Positions 16,555 to 26,712 of a stretch of 64,000 nt of DNA are shown here, piece after piece; within the stretch, counting starts at the first letter, position 1, and each line of letters begins with the position of its first letter. The DNA is from Hallella colorans (GTDB taxonomy: Bacteria; Bacteroidota; Bacteroidia; Bacteroidales; Bacteroidaceae). The DNA lies in assembly GCF_003096815.1 (NCBI RefSeq), contig NZ_QENY01000009.1, forward strand, positions 50,501 to 114,500. The letters run 5' to 3'. A program made the position numbers and the translations under genes. The notes below the pieces were generated by a model. That model was not told where the DNA came from and searched no databases. It saw nothing but the letters and a program-made list of their open reading frames with translations.

Positions 16555-18948
16555 ATGAATAAAATTATTCGGAAAAAGCATTTTTCAGAAAAAGTTTATT
16601 GCTTTGAGGTGGAAGCACCACTTATCGCTAAAAGTTGCAGACCTGGAAACTTTGTTATAGTTAGAGTAGATAAAAAAAGCGAACGAGTTCCATACACCAT
16701 CGCAAAAGCCGACGTAGAAAAAGGCACTTTGACTATGGTCATTCAAGAAGTTGGACTTTCTTCCACCAAATTTTGCAAATTAAATGTAGGAGATAGTGTC
16801 ATTGACATTGTTGGGCCCTTAGGCTCTGCGTCAAAAATCGAGAAGTATGGCACTGTCATTTGTGCAGGAGGTGGCATTGGCATCGCTGCCATTCTGCCCA
16901 TACTCACAGCATTGAAACAAGCTGGCAACCGTGTTATATCTGTATTGGCTGGGCGGACAAAAGATCTTGTCATTATGGTGGATGACGTGAAAGCCTATAG
17001 CGACGAAGTGATCATCATGACTGACGATGGTTCGTGGGGACAAAAAGGCGTAGTGACAGTAGGCGTGGAACAAGTGATCAATAGAGAGCATGTGGATAAG
17101 GTTATTGCTATTGGGCCACCCATGATGATGAAGTTTACATCGCTCACTGCAAAGAAATATGGCATTCCAAACGATGTTTCCTTGAATACAATTATGGTTG
17201 ACGGTACTGGCATGTGTGGTGCCTGTCGGCTCACAATAGGTGGCAAAACTAAGTTTGTATGTATAGACGGCCCAGAATTTAACGGCGACTTGGTGGATTG
17301 GGATGAGATGATGAATCGAATGGGGACATTCAAGAATGTGGAGCAAGAGGAGATGGCACATTACAACGAAATGTCTATGCTTCATTCTTCTGAAATTCCT
17401 GAAACAATGATTGCGCAACCAGGTCAAGAAGATGGTGGACAGGCGGACAACAATACATCATATCTTGCACCGGCCGGTCCAGCAGAAGAGGGGAGTGTAA
17501 ACGAAGATTTAAAGGACAGAAATGCACAATGGCGAAAAGATTTGCGCTCGGCGATGAAAGCAAAAGAGCGTATGGGTATTCAACGAGTAAATATGCCGGA
17601 GCTTAACCCCGAGTATCGTGCGACAACGCGTTTGGAGGAGGTGAACCAAGGTTTAACTCCTGAAATGGCCATGACTGAAGCCAAAAGATGTTTAGACTGT
17701 GCCAAGCCTACATGCGTAGAGGGATGTCCGGTGAGCATAGATATTCCTTCTTTTGTAAAAAATATAGAGCGAGGTCATTTTGCCGCGGCTGCAAAAGTGC
17801 TGAAAATGACATCCGCCTTACCTGCCGTATGTGGTAGGGTTTGCCCACAAGAAAAGCAATGCGAGAGTAGGTGCATCCATTTGAAAATGAACGAGCCTGC
17901 GGTAGCCATCGGGTATTTGGAGCGATTTGCCGCAGACTATGAACGCGAAAGTGGACTAAGCGACATTCCAAAGACCGCACCAAGTAATGGTATACGTGTG
18001 GCTGTAGTTGGATCGGGCCCAGCTGGATTGAGTTTTGCCGGTGATATGGTGAAAAGAGGATTTGAGGTCTATGTGTTCGAGGCATTGCATGAGGTAGGCG
18101 GCGTTTTGAAATATGGAATACCCGAATTTCGTTTGCCCAATAGAATAGTGGATGCTGAAATTGATACATTAAAAAAATTAGGCGTACATTTCCAAACAGA
18201 TACTATTATAGGAAAAACTATCAGTATAGACGAACTTGAGGAGAAAGGATTTAAGGGTATCTTCGTGGCGTCTGGTGCTGGGTTGCCTAATTTTATGGGT
18301 ATTCCCGGCGAAAACTTAATCAATGTAATGTCGAGCAACGAATACCTTACACGCGTAAATCTTATGGATGCTGCCAACCCGGATACCGACACCCCTATCA
18401 TTCTTGGCAAAAACGTTATTGTTGTTGGTGGTGGCAATACGGCAATGGATTCGTGTCGCACGGCGAAACGACTTGGCGCAAATGTCACATTGGTATATAG
18501 GCGATCGGAAAAAGAAATGCCTGCTCGTTTGGAAGAAGTGAAACATGCCAAAGAAGAGGGCATTAATTTCTTGACTCTCCATAATCCTAAAGAGTATATA
18601 GGTGACAAAAATGGACGCGTATGTGGTGCTGTGCTTGATGTAATGGAACTGGGTGAGCCAGATGCTTCTGGCAGAAGGCGTCCTGTGGTGACAGGTAAAA
18701 CCGTCCATTTGGATTGTGACCAAGTGATTGTGTCTGTTGGCGTATCACCTAATCCTCTGGTACCAAAGTCAGTATCAGGCCTTGAGTTGGGGCGGAAAAA
18801 TACTATTGTTGTTAACGATGGCATGCAATCATCCATCTCTAATATCTATGCTGGAGGAGATATTGTACGTGGTGGAGCCACTGTCATTCTTGCCATGGGA
18901 GACGGACGGCGTGCCGCTAAAAGTATGGCAGAACAATTATTATCTTAA
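16555..18948 (+). CDS. Fused NfnA-NfnB flavoprotein (bifunctional ferredoxin-NADP reductase / GltD-like)
   Basis: The 797-residue protein joins two enzymes that are often separate. Residues 1-275 are an FNR/DHODB electron-transfer-subunit-like domain with a flavin-binding PYTIAKAD segment, NAD-binding CAGGGIGIAAILP and a [2Fe-2S] loop GMCGACRLTIGG. After a linker (about 276-330), residues 330-797 are GltD/NfnB-like, with CLDCAKPTCVEGCP and CGRVCPQEKQCESRC (two [4Fe-4S] sites), an FAD motif VVGSGPAGLS and an NADPH motif VVGGGNTAMD. The parts match the subunits of electron-bifurcating NADH-dependent ferredoxin:NADP oxidoreductase. Databases often call this fusion a glutamate synthase subunit. 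Bifurcation is inference. Confidence 0.88.
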   Translation: MNKIIRKKHFSEKVYCFEVEAPLIAKSCRPGNFVIVRVDKKSERVPYTIAKADVEKGTLTMVIQEVGLSSTKFCKLNVGDSVIDIVGPLGSASKIEKYGTVICAGGGIGIAAILPILTALKQAGNRVISVLAGRTKDLVIMVDDVKAYSDEVIIMTDDGSWGQKGVVTVGVEQVINREHVDKVIAIGPPMMMKFTSLTAKKYGIPNDVSLNTIMVDGTGMCGACRLTIGGKTKFVCIDGPEFNGDLVDWDEMMNRMGTFKNVEQEEMAHYNEMSMLHSSEIPETMIAQPGQEDGGQADNNTSYLAPAGPAEEGSVNEDLKDRNAQWRKDLRSAMKAKERMGIQRVNMPELNPEYRATTRLEEVNQGLTPEMAMTEAKRCLDCAKPTCVEGCPVSIDIPSFVKNIERGHFAAAAKVLKMTSALPAVCGRVCPQEKQCESRCIHLKMNEPAVAIGYLERFAADYERESGLSDIPKTAPSNGIRVAVVGSGPAGLSFAGDMVKRGFEVYVFEALHEVGGVLKYGIPEFRLPNRIVDAEIDTLKKLGVHFQTDTIIGKTISIDELEEKGFKGIFVASGAGLPNFMGIPGENLINVMSSNEYLTRVNLMDAANPDTDTPIILGKNVIVVGGGNTAMDSCRTAKRLGANVTLVYRRSEKEMPARLEEVKHAKEEGINFLTLHNPKEYIGDKNGRVCGAVLDVMELGEPDASGRRRPVVTGKTVHLDCDQVIVSVGVSPNPLVPKSVSGLELGRKNTIVVNDGMQSSISNIYAGGDIVRGGATVILAMGDGRRAAKSMAEQLLS

Positions 18949-19106
18949 AATGGTCAATCCGGACTGACGTATAACAAACTCATCTCGTGTCATTATATAT
19001 GATAGTTCGTTAAATTTCGAGATATGAGCTATGCGAATAGGTGGTGTTAGGGTCTGTGTGTAAAGTGCTTTCCCAAATTCCACATAAACGAAATGGTGCG
19101 GTCATT

Positions 19107-19559
19107 TTAAATAATCATGCCTGCACTATATACTAACAGTATGTATCTCAGGGCTTTCCCAGCGGTTATGCTGAATATGCTGATAATAAGATTAGCGCGC
19201 ATAAGCCCAAGCGTTACAGTGATGGCAGAACCGATAATGGGCAGAAAAGCGAAGAAACCCATCCATGCGCCATACCCAGACATAAAACGCTCAGCTTGTT
19301 TAAGTTTATCAGAATTAACGTGGAGATATTTCTCTATCCATTCGAGCTTACCCAAGCTGCCTACAAGATAGTTGAACATGCCTCCGGCGACATTGCCTAT
19401 TGTAGCATAAACGATAAGTTCGGTGGCGTTCAATCCGGTACCCAATAGTCCGAGGATCACCACCTCACTACTGAAAGGGAAGACGCTCCCAGCCAGAAAT
19501 GCTGAGATCAACATTCCCCAATAGCCATAGTTTATGAGAAAATCGTTAAAGGCATCCAT
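19107..19559 (-). CDS. YqaA-like small membrane protein (VTT/DedA-like)
   Basis: The 150-residue protein has about four hydrophobic segments and the VTT-domain features of YqaA/DedA proteins: GSVFPFSSEVVILGLL near the N-terminus, a conserved GN-containing helix (IGNVAGGMFNYLVGS) and FAFLPIIGSAITVTLG. DedA-superfamily proteins are linked to lipid carrier flipping and membrane homeostasis; the YqaA branch has no firm function. Its ATG lies inside the end of the upstream gene (28-nt overlap), so the two are co-transcribed. Confidence 0.82.
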   Translation of the reverse strand: MDAFNDFLINYGYWGMLISAFLAGSVFPFSSEVVILGLLGTGLNATELIVYATIGNVAGGMFNYLVGSLGKLEWIEKYLHVNSDKLKQAERFMSGYGAWMGFFAFLPIIGSAITVTLGLMRANLIISIFSITAGKALRYILLVYSAGMII

Positions 19560-20473
19560 AAGTTATAAAAGGTGATTATTAGTGCCAAAACGATAATGGC
19601 ATAAAAACAAATGTTAGAAATCTTGGTATGTGACAATGCCAGATAATGACCAATGAGCGGCGAGGTGGTCAGGATGGCTAAGCCCAACAGCCTATCAAAG
19701 TGTTGCGGTTGCAAAATTATCAGGCAGAAACAGCACAAATCAATCACTATGAAAACCTCGTAAATCATACGTGTGCGAATCTTGTCCAAATAACTGTACA
19801 TCAAAAAGTGGGTGGCACCTATAATGGCCAAGGCGGCAATGAAGATTGCAGTGACAATGCGATGCTCATCAATCGTGGTAAAATCAAGCATTGGACCAAC
19901 TTGTATTAGCTCGATGAAATGGCGCGGAAAGAAATTCAAATCGCCCACATATATGAAATAAGCGGCAGCAAACCAGTAAGGGCTCGCAATGCCTAACAAT
20001 GTGGCAAAAAATGTTCTCGCACTAAATGCCATGACATTTGTGGCTAAGAGAATCCATAAAATAGGTAACAGGAACAACACTTGCGCAAACGCGATACTGG
20101 CTATTCCCAAGGCGAAAAAAGCAAAAAAGATGTGATTGGTTGCCGTAGGGTTTTGGTATGCCTTGAAGAAACACAAATAAAAACCCACAAACGCTGTTAC
20201 AGCTACCATAGAAACAATGTCAGCCATGACAAAGTTTGACATGATGATCATCACCAGAAAAGAACATGACACCATGCGGCTGTATATGCGAATGAGCGAG
20301 TTGGCATTGTTGAGTTCGACAAGCATTAACGTTGACAATCCTAACAACAGAACTTGCCCCCATAGCTGACATGTTTGCATGCCGATAAAGATACATAGCA
20401 ATGCCACGTAGATCGCGGTTGCGGGAAGTGTCCATCGAGACTGCGCTATTTTCGTTTGACTGCGTGTTAACAT
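19532..20473 (-). CDS. Polytopic membrane protein of unknown function
   Basis: The 313-residue protein is almost entirely hydrophobic, with about eight to ten predicted transmembrane helices and short basic loops (for example near residues 1-13 and SYLDKIRTRM at about 228). I recognise no catalytic motif; proteins of this look occur next to yqaA- and purD-like genes in Bacteroidales as uncharacterised membrane proteins. It overlaps the YqaA-like gene by 28 nt and sits 190 nt after purD. Confidence 0.75.
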   Translation of the reverse strand: MLTRSQTKIAQSRWTLPATAIYVALLCIFIGMQTCQLWGQVLLLGLSTLMLVELNNANSLIRIYSRMVSCSFLVMIIMSNFVMADIVSMVAVTAFVGFYLCFFKAYQNPTATNHIFFAFFALGIASIAFAQVLFLLPILWILLATNVMAFSARTFFATLLGIASPYWFAAAYFIYVGDLNFFPRHFIELIQVGPMLDFTTIDEHRIVTAIFIAALAIIGATHFLMYSYLDKIRTRMIYEVFIVIDLCCFCLIILQPQHFDRLLGLAILTTSPLIGHYLALSHTKISNICFYAIIVLALIITFYNLWMPLTIFS

Positions 20474-20663
20474 CTTTCTATGGTTTTATTCAAAACGAGT
20501 AATGTTATTGGTTGGTCGTGGTGAGAGGTTTTGTTCGCTCCCATTGACAATTCCGCCAAATCCTGAACACTTAAAAAATGATTATACGACAATCATAAAG
20601 CAATTGCCACCATCTAATTAATAAACGGGTGGGGTGGTGGCATGTCAGTAAAAATGGGGGATT

Positions 20664-21932
20664 TTAAATATCCTGGCCGATGTCGGTCCTGAAATATTTG
20701 TCAGTGAATTTGATTTTTTTAGCCTCTTCAAAACATTTTCGCAATGCTTCTTCCTTGTCTTTGCCATAGGATGACACCGCCATTACGCGTCCACCGTCGG
20801 TAACGATTTGCCCATTTTTCACCGATGTTCCAGAATGAAACAAAACACTGTCCTTGACATTCTCCAATCCCGTAATGGGGTAGCCTTTCTTGTAGGACTG
20901 TGGATACCCGCCACTGACCAGCATGACACAAACGGCCGACCGTGGGTCTATTTCAATCTCTTTTGTGTCGAGATTGCCATTGGCAACACCTTCGAAAAGG
21001 TCTACGATGTCACTCTTAAGGCGTAGCATGACAGTTTCTGTCTCTGGATCGCCCATGCGACAGTTATATTCTATGACCATCGGGTCGCCCCCAACATTGA
21101 TTAATCCGAAGAATATAAATCCTTTATAGTCTATGTTCTCTTTGGCAAGACCATCCATAGTGGGGCGGATAATGCGCTTTTCTACCTTGTCCATCCATTC
21201 CTTGGTGGCAAAGGGTACGGGCGAGACGCTTCCCATTCCGCCTGTGTTCAAGCCTGTTTCGTGTTCGCCAATGCGCTTGTAATCTTTGGCCTCTGGCAAT
21301 ATTTTGTAGTTTTTCCCATCTGTAAGAACAAACACTGAACATTCCACGCCAGTGAGAAACTCTTCTATAACAACTTTGGCAGATGCCTCTCCAAACATGC
21401 CTCCAAGCATCTTGCGCAACTCTTGTTTGGCCTCGTCGAGCGTAGGCACTATCAAAACGCCCTTGCCAGCGGCCAAGCCATCGGCCTTGAGCACGTATGG
21501 TGGTGTTAGTGTCTCGAGAAATTTGATACCGTCATCAATGGTGTTGGCATCAAAGGTCTCGTAAGCAGCCGTGGGGATGCCGTGTCGCTTCATAAAAGAC
21601 TTGGCAAAATTTTTACTACTCTCAAGTATGGCTCCTTGTTTGGATGGACCAATGACGGGTATCGACTTGGTGCGGCTATCATTTTTGAACGCGTCATAAA
21701 CACCTTTTACCAAGGGAGCCTCTGGACCAACGACAACCATGTCAACATCGTAATTGACAACAAAGTCTTTTTGCTTATCAAAGTCATCGATACCTATGGG
21801 CACATTCTCCCCAACGGCGGCGGTACCCGCATTACCCGGAGCGATATACAGTTTTTCACATTTGTCGCTCTGCGCTATCTTCCAAGCCAAGGCGTGCTCA
21901 CGGCCTCCGCTTCCTAAAAGTAGTATTTTCAT
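20664..21932 (-). CDS. purD: Phosphoribosylamine-glycine ligase
   Basis: The 422-residue ATP-grasp enzyme starts with the classic [18 protein letters not shown]. It has the ATP-grasp core [15 protein letters not shown] (about 146-160), [24 protein letters not shown] split across the active site, and the metal-binding [12 protein letters not shown] (about 285-296). It joins phosphoribosylamine and glycine to form GAR, the second step of de novo purine synthesis. The start and length are standard. It lies 130 nt after the peptidase gene on the same strand and may be part of that transcript. Confidence 0.97.
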   Translation of the reverse strand: MKILLLGSGGREHALAWKIAQSDKCEKLYIAPGNAGTAAVGENVPIGIDDFDKQKDFVVNYDVDMVVVGPEAPLVKGVYDAFKNDSRTKSIPVIGPSKQGAILESSKNFAKSFMKRHGIPTAAYETFDANTIDDGIKFLETLTPPYVLKADGLAAGKGVLIVPTLDEAKQELRKMLGGMFGEASAKVVIEEFLTGVECSVFVLTDGKNYKILPEAKDYKRIGEHETGLNTGGMGSVSPVPFATKEWMDKVEKRIIRPTMDGLAKENIDYKGFIFFGLINVGGDPMVIEYNCRMGDPETETVMLRLKSDIVDLFEGVANGNLDTKEIEIDPRSAVCVMLVSGGYPQSYKKGYPITGLENVKDSVLFHSGTSVKNGQIVTDGGRVMAVSSYGKDKEEALRKCFEEAKKIKFTDKYFRTDIGQDI

Positions 21933-22062
21933 ATTCTTGGTGTGTTTTAATATCGGTCTGGCGGTCTAAATAGGATGCCATTCCTTTTATCGCCGCTAAT
22001 CGGAGAAAGTTAATGTAATTGTCGCCGAAATTTGAAATTAATGACAGTCGTCAAATGTATCT

Positions 22063-24273
22063 CTATTTTAGATAGTCGTCAAAATAGCGCGAAATGCGCT
22101 CGTGCAAGTGCGTGGATTGATGGCCTCGCATGTTGTGTGGTTCACCCGGATATACAAAGAAATCAGGTTGCGTTCCTTCTTGAATGCACTGTTTGATGAA
22201 AGTGAAAGCGTGCTGTGGAACTACGACTGGATCGTTAAGGCCAATGATAATCTGAAGTTTCCCTTTGAGGTTTTTGGCCTTTGGCAAGAGGCTTGACTGT
22301 TCGTAACCCGCCGCGTTGGTTTGTGGCGTATCCATGTACCGCTCTCCATACATCACCTCGTACCACTTCCAGTCTATCACAGGGCCACCCGCGACACCCA
22401 CTTTGAAAACGTCTGGATGGGATGTCATCATGTTAATGGTCATAAAACCACCAAAGCTCCAACCATGCACTCCCATTCTGTCAGCGTCCACATAACTGAG
22501 AGTCTTTAAGAAATCAACGCCTTTCATTTGGTCTTTCATCTCCTCAATGCCAAGGTGACGGAATGTAACCTGCTCAAAATCCTTGCCTCGATTTTCACTG
22601 CCACGATTGTCAAGGATGAACAGTAAATAGCCTTTTTGTGCCATGTAGGTTTCCCAAGACCTGCTGCCATAGTGCCATTTGGCGTCGACATTATGGGCAT
22701 GAGGGCCTCCGTACACATAGATGATGGTAGGGTATTTCTTGTTCGGGTCAAAGCCTATGGGTAGCACCATGCGATAATACAGGTCGGTGACACCGTCAGA
22801 CGCTTTGATAGTTCCGCATTTGTATTCGGGAATATTGTAGCCCTTCCATGGGTTGTCAGCCGTAAAGTAACGACGCTTTTGATTGGCTTTAATGCCCACT
22901 ATGGCTATGTTGTTCGGAATGTCAGGAGTGGAATAGCGGTCTATGATGTAAGCTCCAGACCCACTTAAATAAGCGTTGTGCCACCCTTTGCCATTCTCGT
23001 CGATAAGCGTACGCTTGCCAGTCTTTACGTTGACAGAATATATATTGCGCTGAATGGCACTACGCTCGTTGGAAGCGATGATGACGCTCTTGGTGGTCTG
23101 GTCGAAACCTAACAGTTGCATTACCACCCATTGGCCACTTGTGAGTTGCTTGATTTGCTTGCCATGAATGTCAAAAAGGTACAGATGGTTATAGCCGTCC
23201 TTTTGACTTTGCATGATAAATTTGCCATTGTCCCACGGCAAGAAAACAATCGGATTGGCAGGCTCCACATATTTTGAGTCTGTCTCTCGGTAAAGCTCGC
23301 TTATTTTTTTGCCTGTTGTGGCATCATAACTAACCAAGCGACAATCATTTTGGTCGCGGTTCAGCTCAAACAGATAGATGGTCTTAGAGTCGGGAGCCCA
23401 TGCTGGATTGGTGAAATATCGGTCGGTGGGGTCGCCAGTTTGCAAGTAAATCTTACGCCCGGTGCTTATATCATATACGCCGATTGTTACCTTATGCATG
23501 GCCTCGCCAGCCATAGGATATTTCTCTGGGGCGCAGGTCGCTATCCTGCTTTGGCCTTTGGACGGTTTCCAATCAGCATCTTGGATGTCGACAAGTGGAT
23601 AATCCGTTACCATGCTTTGGTCCATTCGAGTAAACGCTACCTTGTTACCGTCTGGACTAAAGAAGACGCCTTTTTTATATCCAAACTCGTCACGATGTAC
23701 GCTTTGCCCATAAATGATGTTACGACTACCATCCTCAGATAGTTGCGCCGTTACGCCATTGGCTTGCCGAACAAAAAGATTGTAATTGTCGTGTTTGGTA
23801 TAAGCCGTGCATTTTGAGATAGGGTTCCACTCCAAGACATTGATACCATCATTGGTTTGCGACCACGTTATCTGTTTCGTTTTGAAGTTTAATAGCACTT
23901 GCTTGGAATTGTATTGCAGGAGCACCAATGGTTTGTTGGCATAGGGGAACTGTAGGTAATAAAGAGAACGAAGTCCTTTCCCCGAAGGCTCGCCTAAGCA
24001 TTGGTTTACTTGGTCAAGCGTGAACAGCAAGGTTTCTTTTGCAGAACGCTTGTCGACGACATAGCATTTATCAAGGTCCAAGCGCACCAACACGTCGCCC
24101 CACCAAGTGGTGAAACGAGTCTTAGGTGTCATGTTGTGATAATTGTTTCCGCCGAAATTAAGATCTTCGAGGGTAAACTGTTTTAGCGTTGCCTGTGCTT
24201 GGGCATCTTGTGAAAAGTTTATCATAGATGTTAGAACCAATGCTCCCACCGCAATCCAACTATTCATCTTCAT
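22063..24273 (-). CDS. S9-family dipeptidyl peptidase (DPP IV-like), secreted
   Basis: About 736 residues. A signal peptide (MKMNSWIAVGALVLTSMINF, ending near QDAQAQ) fixes the start at 24273; the open frame extends further upstream only as an overlap with the methyltransferase gene. An eight-bladed propeller (to about residue 480) precedes the alpha/beta-hydrolase domain, with the nucleophile in GWSFGGFM, an Asp in GLNDPVVVP and the His in EPHNMRGH. It would release N-terminal dipeptides, usually X-Pro, in the periplasm, supporting peptide-based growth. It overlaps the upstream stop by 14 nt. Substrate preference is inferred from the family. Confidence 0.92.
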   Translation of the reverse strand: MKMNSWIAVGALVLTSMINFSQDAQAQATLKQFTLEDLNFGGNNYHNMTPKTRFTTWWGDVLVRLDLDKCYVVDKRSAKETLLFTLDQVNQCLGEPSGKGLRSLYYLQFPYANKPLVLLQYNSKQVLLNFKTKQITWSQTNDGINVLEWNPISKCTAYTKHDNYNLFVRQANGVTAQLSEDGSRNIIYGQSVHRDEFGYKKGVFFSPDGNKVAFTRMDQSMVTDYPLVDIQDADWKPSKGQSRIATCAPEKYPMAGEAMHKVTIGVYDISTGRKIYLQTGDPTDRYFTNPAWAPDSKTIYLFELNRDQNDCRLVSYDATTGKKISELYRETDSKYVEPANPIVFLPWDNGKFIMQSQKDGYNHLYLFDIHGKQIKQLTSGQWVVMQLLGFDQTTKSVIIASNERSAIQRNIYSVNVKTGKRTLIDENGKGWHNAYLSGSGAYIIDRYSTPDIPNNIAIVGIKANQKRRYFTADNPWKGYNIPEYKCGTIKASDGVTDLYYRMVLPIGFDPNKKYPTIIYVYGGPHAHNVDAKWHYGSRSWETYMAQKGYLLFILDNRGSENRGKDFEQVTFRHLGIEEMKDQMKGVDFLKTLSYVDADRMGVHGWSFGGFMTINMMTSHPDVFKVGVAGGPVIDWKWYEVMYGERYMDTPQTNAAGYEQSSLLPKAKNLKGKLQIIIGLNDPVVVPQHAFTFIKQCIQEGTQPDFFVYPGEPHNMRGHQSTHLHERISRYFDDYLK

Positions 24274-25876
24274 GGTCAAATGTTTTATATTTGTTAGGTT
24301 TGATTTCGCCTTGTCGTGATGCTCTTTTGAAATCTTTGCCATCATATGATTTAAATCCACTGTCGTGTCGACGTGGTTTAAAATCGTTCCTATCGTCCAT
24401 GGCGTTTCTTTTGAACTTTCTTTCACCGCGTTTGTTGCGTTTGTTAAATGGGAAAGCCCCTTGTTCTTCTCCAAAATTACGTCGATTGCCACGTGGCCTG
24501 TCCTCTTTCCATTGCTTGCCCTTGCGGCCGGAGCTCTCCCAAGAGTCTTCATGCGAGGAGTGATTAAATGAAGATTTGCCGCGGAGCAGGGAGTGGAATT
24601 GGAAAGAGCGAATGTCTCCTTCTTCGTTTGAAGCCTCTGCCTCAAGTCGTTCCTTGAACTCACGATTTTTCTTGAAGCGATGCTTTTGGGCCATTTCTCG
24701 TTTTTCTTCTTCGGTCTTTACAACGCCACCTTCTTCCCTGAACGTTTTCATTTTCCCGTCAAAAAGTGTGTATTTCCGAAATTCGCACTCCAAGCTACCA
24801 TTATATACAGGTATCTTGATGCTGGGTTTCAGACCGATTTGCTCGAAGCATTCTTCACGATAACTCAATATCCATGCGTCATTGCCACCAAATTCGTGTT
24901 TCAGTCGCTCGCCAATCATCTTGTATGTCCCTAATAAGTTGGGGGTGGATATACGCTCCCCGTATGGCGGATTGGTTACGATAATACTTTTTTCGGCTGG
25001 CCTTTGAAAATCTTTGAAATCTTGATGCTGTATGGTAATATCTTTGGATAAGCCCGCCGCCTTGACATTTTGTATAGCGGTATTTACGGCCTTCATGTCA
25101 ATGTCATAACCATATATGTGATGTTCGAATTCGCGTTCCTGCGTTTCATCGTTGTAGATTGCGTCAAAAAGGTTTGGGTCGTAATCATTCCACTTCTCAA
25201 AAGCGTATTCTTTCCTGAAGACACCCGGCGAGATATTGCGTGCAATAAGGGCTGCTTCGATGGTTAAAGTGCCAGACCCACACATGGGATCTATGAAGTC
25301 TGTGTCACCCGTCCAACCTGTCATCATAATCATTCCAGCTGCCAAGACCTCGTTCAATGGAGCCTCGACACTCTCCTGCCTATAACCTCGACGGTGCAGG
25401 CTCTCTCCACTGGAGTCTAAGCATAAGGTGGCATCGTCTTCTGCAATGTGTATGTGAAGTTTGATGTCTGGATTACTTACGGATATATTGGGACGCTGGC
25501 CACTCCTCTCTCTAAATTGGTCAACGATGGCGTCTTTCACTTTGTAAGTGACAAAACGAGAGTTTCGGAACTCGTTGGAATACACAACTGAGTCTACAGA
25601 AAAGGTTTTACCTTGCTGAATATACTCGCTCCAATCTATTTTTTGAACTTCTTCATACACCTCGTCCGCTGAACGTGCCTTGAAGTGTTTGATGGTTTTT
25701 AAAATTCGTATGGCAGTGTGCAACTGGAAATTAGCACGGTACATGGTTTCCTTATTGCCTGAAAACGATACCATACGTCTGCCTATTTGTACATTGTTTG
25801 CACCCATGTGGGTGAGCTCTTGTGCCAAAACTTGCTCTAAACCCATGAATGTTTTGGCGATGAGTTCAAATTCCAT
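24260..25876 (-). CDS. THUMP-domain 23S rRNA guanine-N2 methyltransferase with basic tail
   Basis: The 538-residue protein has an N-terminal ferredoxin-like/THUMP RNA-binding region (residues 1-160), then a Rossmann methyltransferase with DPMCGSGTLTIEAALIARN (SAM site, about 195-213) and the catalytic TNPPYGERI (about 306-314). It corresponds to the N-terminal half of E. coli RlmL, which makes m2G2445 in 23S rRNA. Residues from about 385 on form a highly charged, Arg/Lys/Gly/Phe-rich low-complexity tail (RHRFKKN, GRKGKQWKED, NRRNFGEEQG, KRNKRGERKFKRN), probably disordered and RNA-binding. It is followed by the peptidase gene with a 14-nt overlap. Confidence 0.9.
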   Translation of the reverse strand: MEFELIAKTFMGLEQVLAQELTHMGANNVQIGRRMVSFSGNKETMYRANFQLHTAIRILKTIKHFKARSADEVYEEVQKIDWSEYIQQGKTFSVDSVVYSNEFRNSRFVTYKVKDAIVDQFRERSGQRPNISVSNPDIKLHIHIAEDDATLCLDSSGESLHRRGYRQESVEAPLNEVLAAGMIMMTGWTGDTDFIDPMCGSGTLTIEAALIARNISPGVFRKEYAFEKWNDYDPNLFDAIYNDETQEREFEHHIYGYDIDMKAVNTAIQNVKAAGLSKDITIQHQDFKDFQRPAEKSIIVTNPPYGERISTPNLLGTYKMIGERLKHEFGGNDAWILSYREECFEQIGLKPSIKIPVYNGSLECEFRKYTLFDGKMKTFREEGGVVKTEEEKREMAQKHRFKKNREFKERLEAEASNEEGDIRSFQFHSLLRGKSSFNHSSHEDSWESSGRKGKQWKEDRPRGNRRNFGEEQGAFPFNKRNKRGERKFKRNAMDDRNDFKPRRHDSGFKSYDGKDFKRASRQGEIKPNKYKTFDHEDE

Positions 25877-25929
25877 TTTCTTTGAATTGTCTATTATAAT
25901 CTTGCGTTTATGCTTTTATTGTACATATT

Positions 25930-26445
25930 ATTGTATATATGTATATGGCGCCAAATCACTTTGGCAGCCATGTCTTAGCCCACAACGGCGCCATTTTCTA
26001 ATGACATACTGCCCTGTATGAGTGGTGTATGCCATAGATAATAGGCAAAGTTAATAAATTCTATGCAAAGGAATAAAGGATTGTATATAAAATTTTAAAA
26101 CTATTTTTTATGTTTTTATTTTATAGAGACAGCTCGTTAGTTAAAAATTAAGCGTAAACTCTGAAAAACACTTCTTTCGTTGTAGTAATATTTAGCTGAG
26201 AATATAAATACTGATAAACCGGTCGCTTATCATGGACTTAAGTGTAGTGGCAATGAGCGCAGAGTTTACAGTTTCTTCCATACCAAAATATTTGCGACCG
26301 TTTGCTAAGAGTGTCTCCGCATGTAATTCATTTTTTTTTCTAAAGAATTGATAAACAGTATAAACTGTTATTTGTGCCGATGGCAATTGGACCACGAATT
26401 AGATAGTGGGTTATTATAACGTCAATGGTTACATGATGGTTTTCG
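25930..26445. other. Long AT-rich gap with a decayed leftward frame
   Basis: No intact gene. Between 26192 and 26395 a leftward frame reads ETLLANGRKYFGMEETVNSAL. A similar piece (EKILTNGRLYFDYSQ) lies at 62760-62870, and both share CAAACGGTCGC. I do not recognise the family. ATGGCGCC/GGCGCCAT (near 25945-25997) forms a small inverted repeat. Confidence 0.35.
26046..26053 (-). promoter_or_regulatory. Possible promoter of the methyltransferase-peptidase unit
   Basis: Reading leftward, TAACTTTG matches the -7 consensus, with a weak TTTA 20 nt upstream. It would give a leader of about 165 nt. Confidence 0.35.
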
Positions 26446-26652
26446 TTGAGAGGATTTATAGATATATACGAGTGGATGGGGCACAAAACAGTAAGTTTCA
26501 AAAGAATTTTCACCATAGTCTGGAAGCATCGCAAACGCCTTATCGGAAGATGCCTGCCAATCAAGGAACGTGTTAGTATAGAGGAGTGTCCGTTTGAGGC
26601 TGAAGGAACAAACTTTAGATATTGGGAGATAGACTTGATGCATACAATTTGA
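26446..26652 (+). pseudogene. IS30-family transposase remnant (middle part)
   Basis: The open frame reads YEWMGHKTVSF, WKHRKRLIGRCLPIKERVSI and EECPFEAEGTNFRYWEIDLM. IS30 transposases carry the same order before the catalytic core (YxWL..., LKHRxR, IKxRVSIxERPxEadGxRFGDWEMDLI), so this is the part ending in the first catalytic Asp. The helix-turn-helix start and the rest of the DDE domain are missing, so it is inactive. Confidence 0.6.
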
Positions 26653-26681
26653 TTTTTATGAAATAAAAGTCGTTAATCTTC

Positions 26682-26712
26682 TTGGGTTCCTAAAAAAAAA
26701 TAATTATCTTTG
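26682..26712 (+). promoter_or_regulatory. Rubredoxin promoter
   Basis: TTGG (26682-26685), 19 nt, TATCTTTG (26705-26712). It predicts a leader of about 110 nt before the rubredoxin ATG, long for this genome and possibly regulatory. Confidence 0.6.

Noticed and set aside
18069..18836. 255-codon leftward frame opposite the NfnB half
   Set aside because: Ser/Thr/Pro-rich translation of the strand opposite a conserved gene.
24274..24663. 130-codon N-terminal extension of the S9 peptidase
   Set aside because: It is only the overlap with the methyltransferase gene; the signal peptide starts at 24273.
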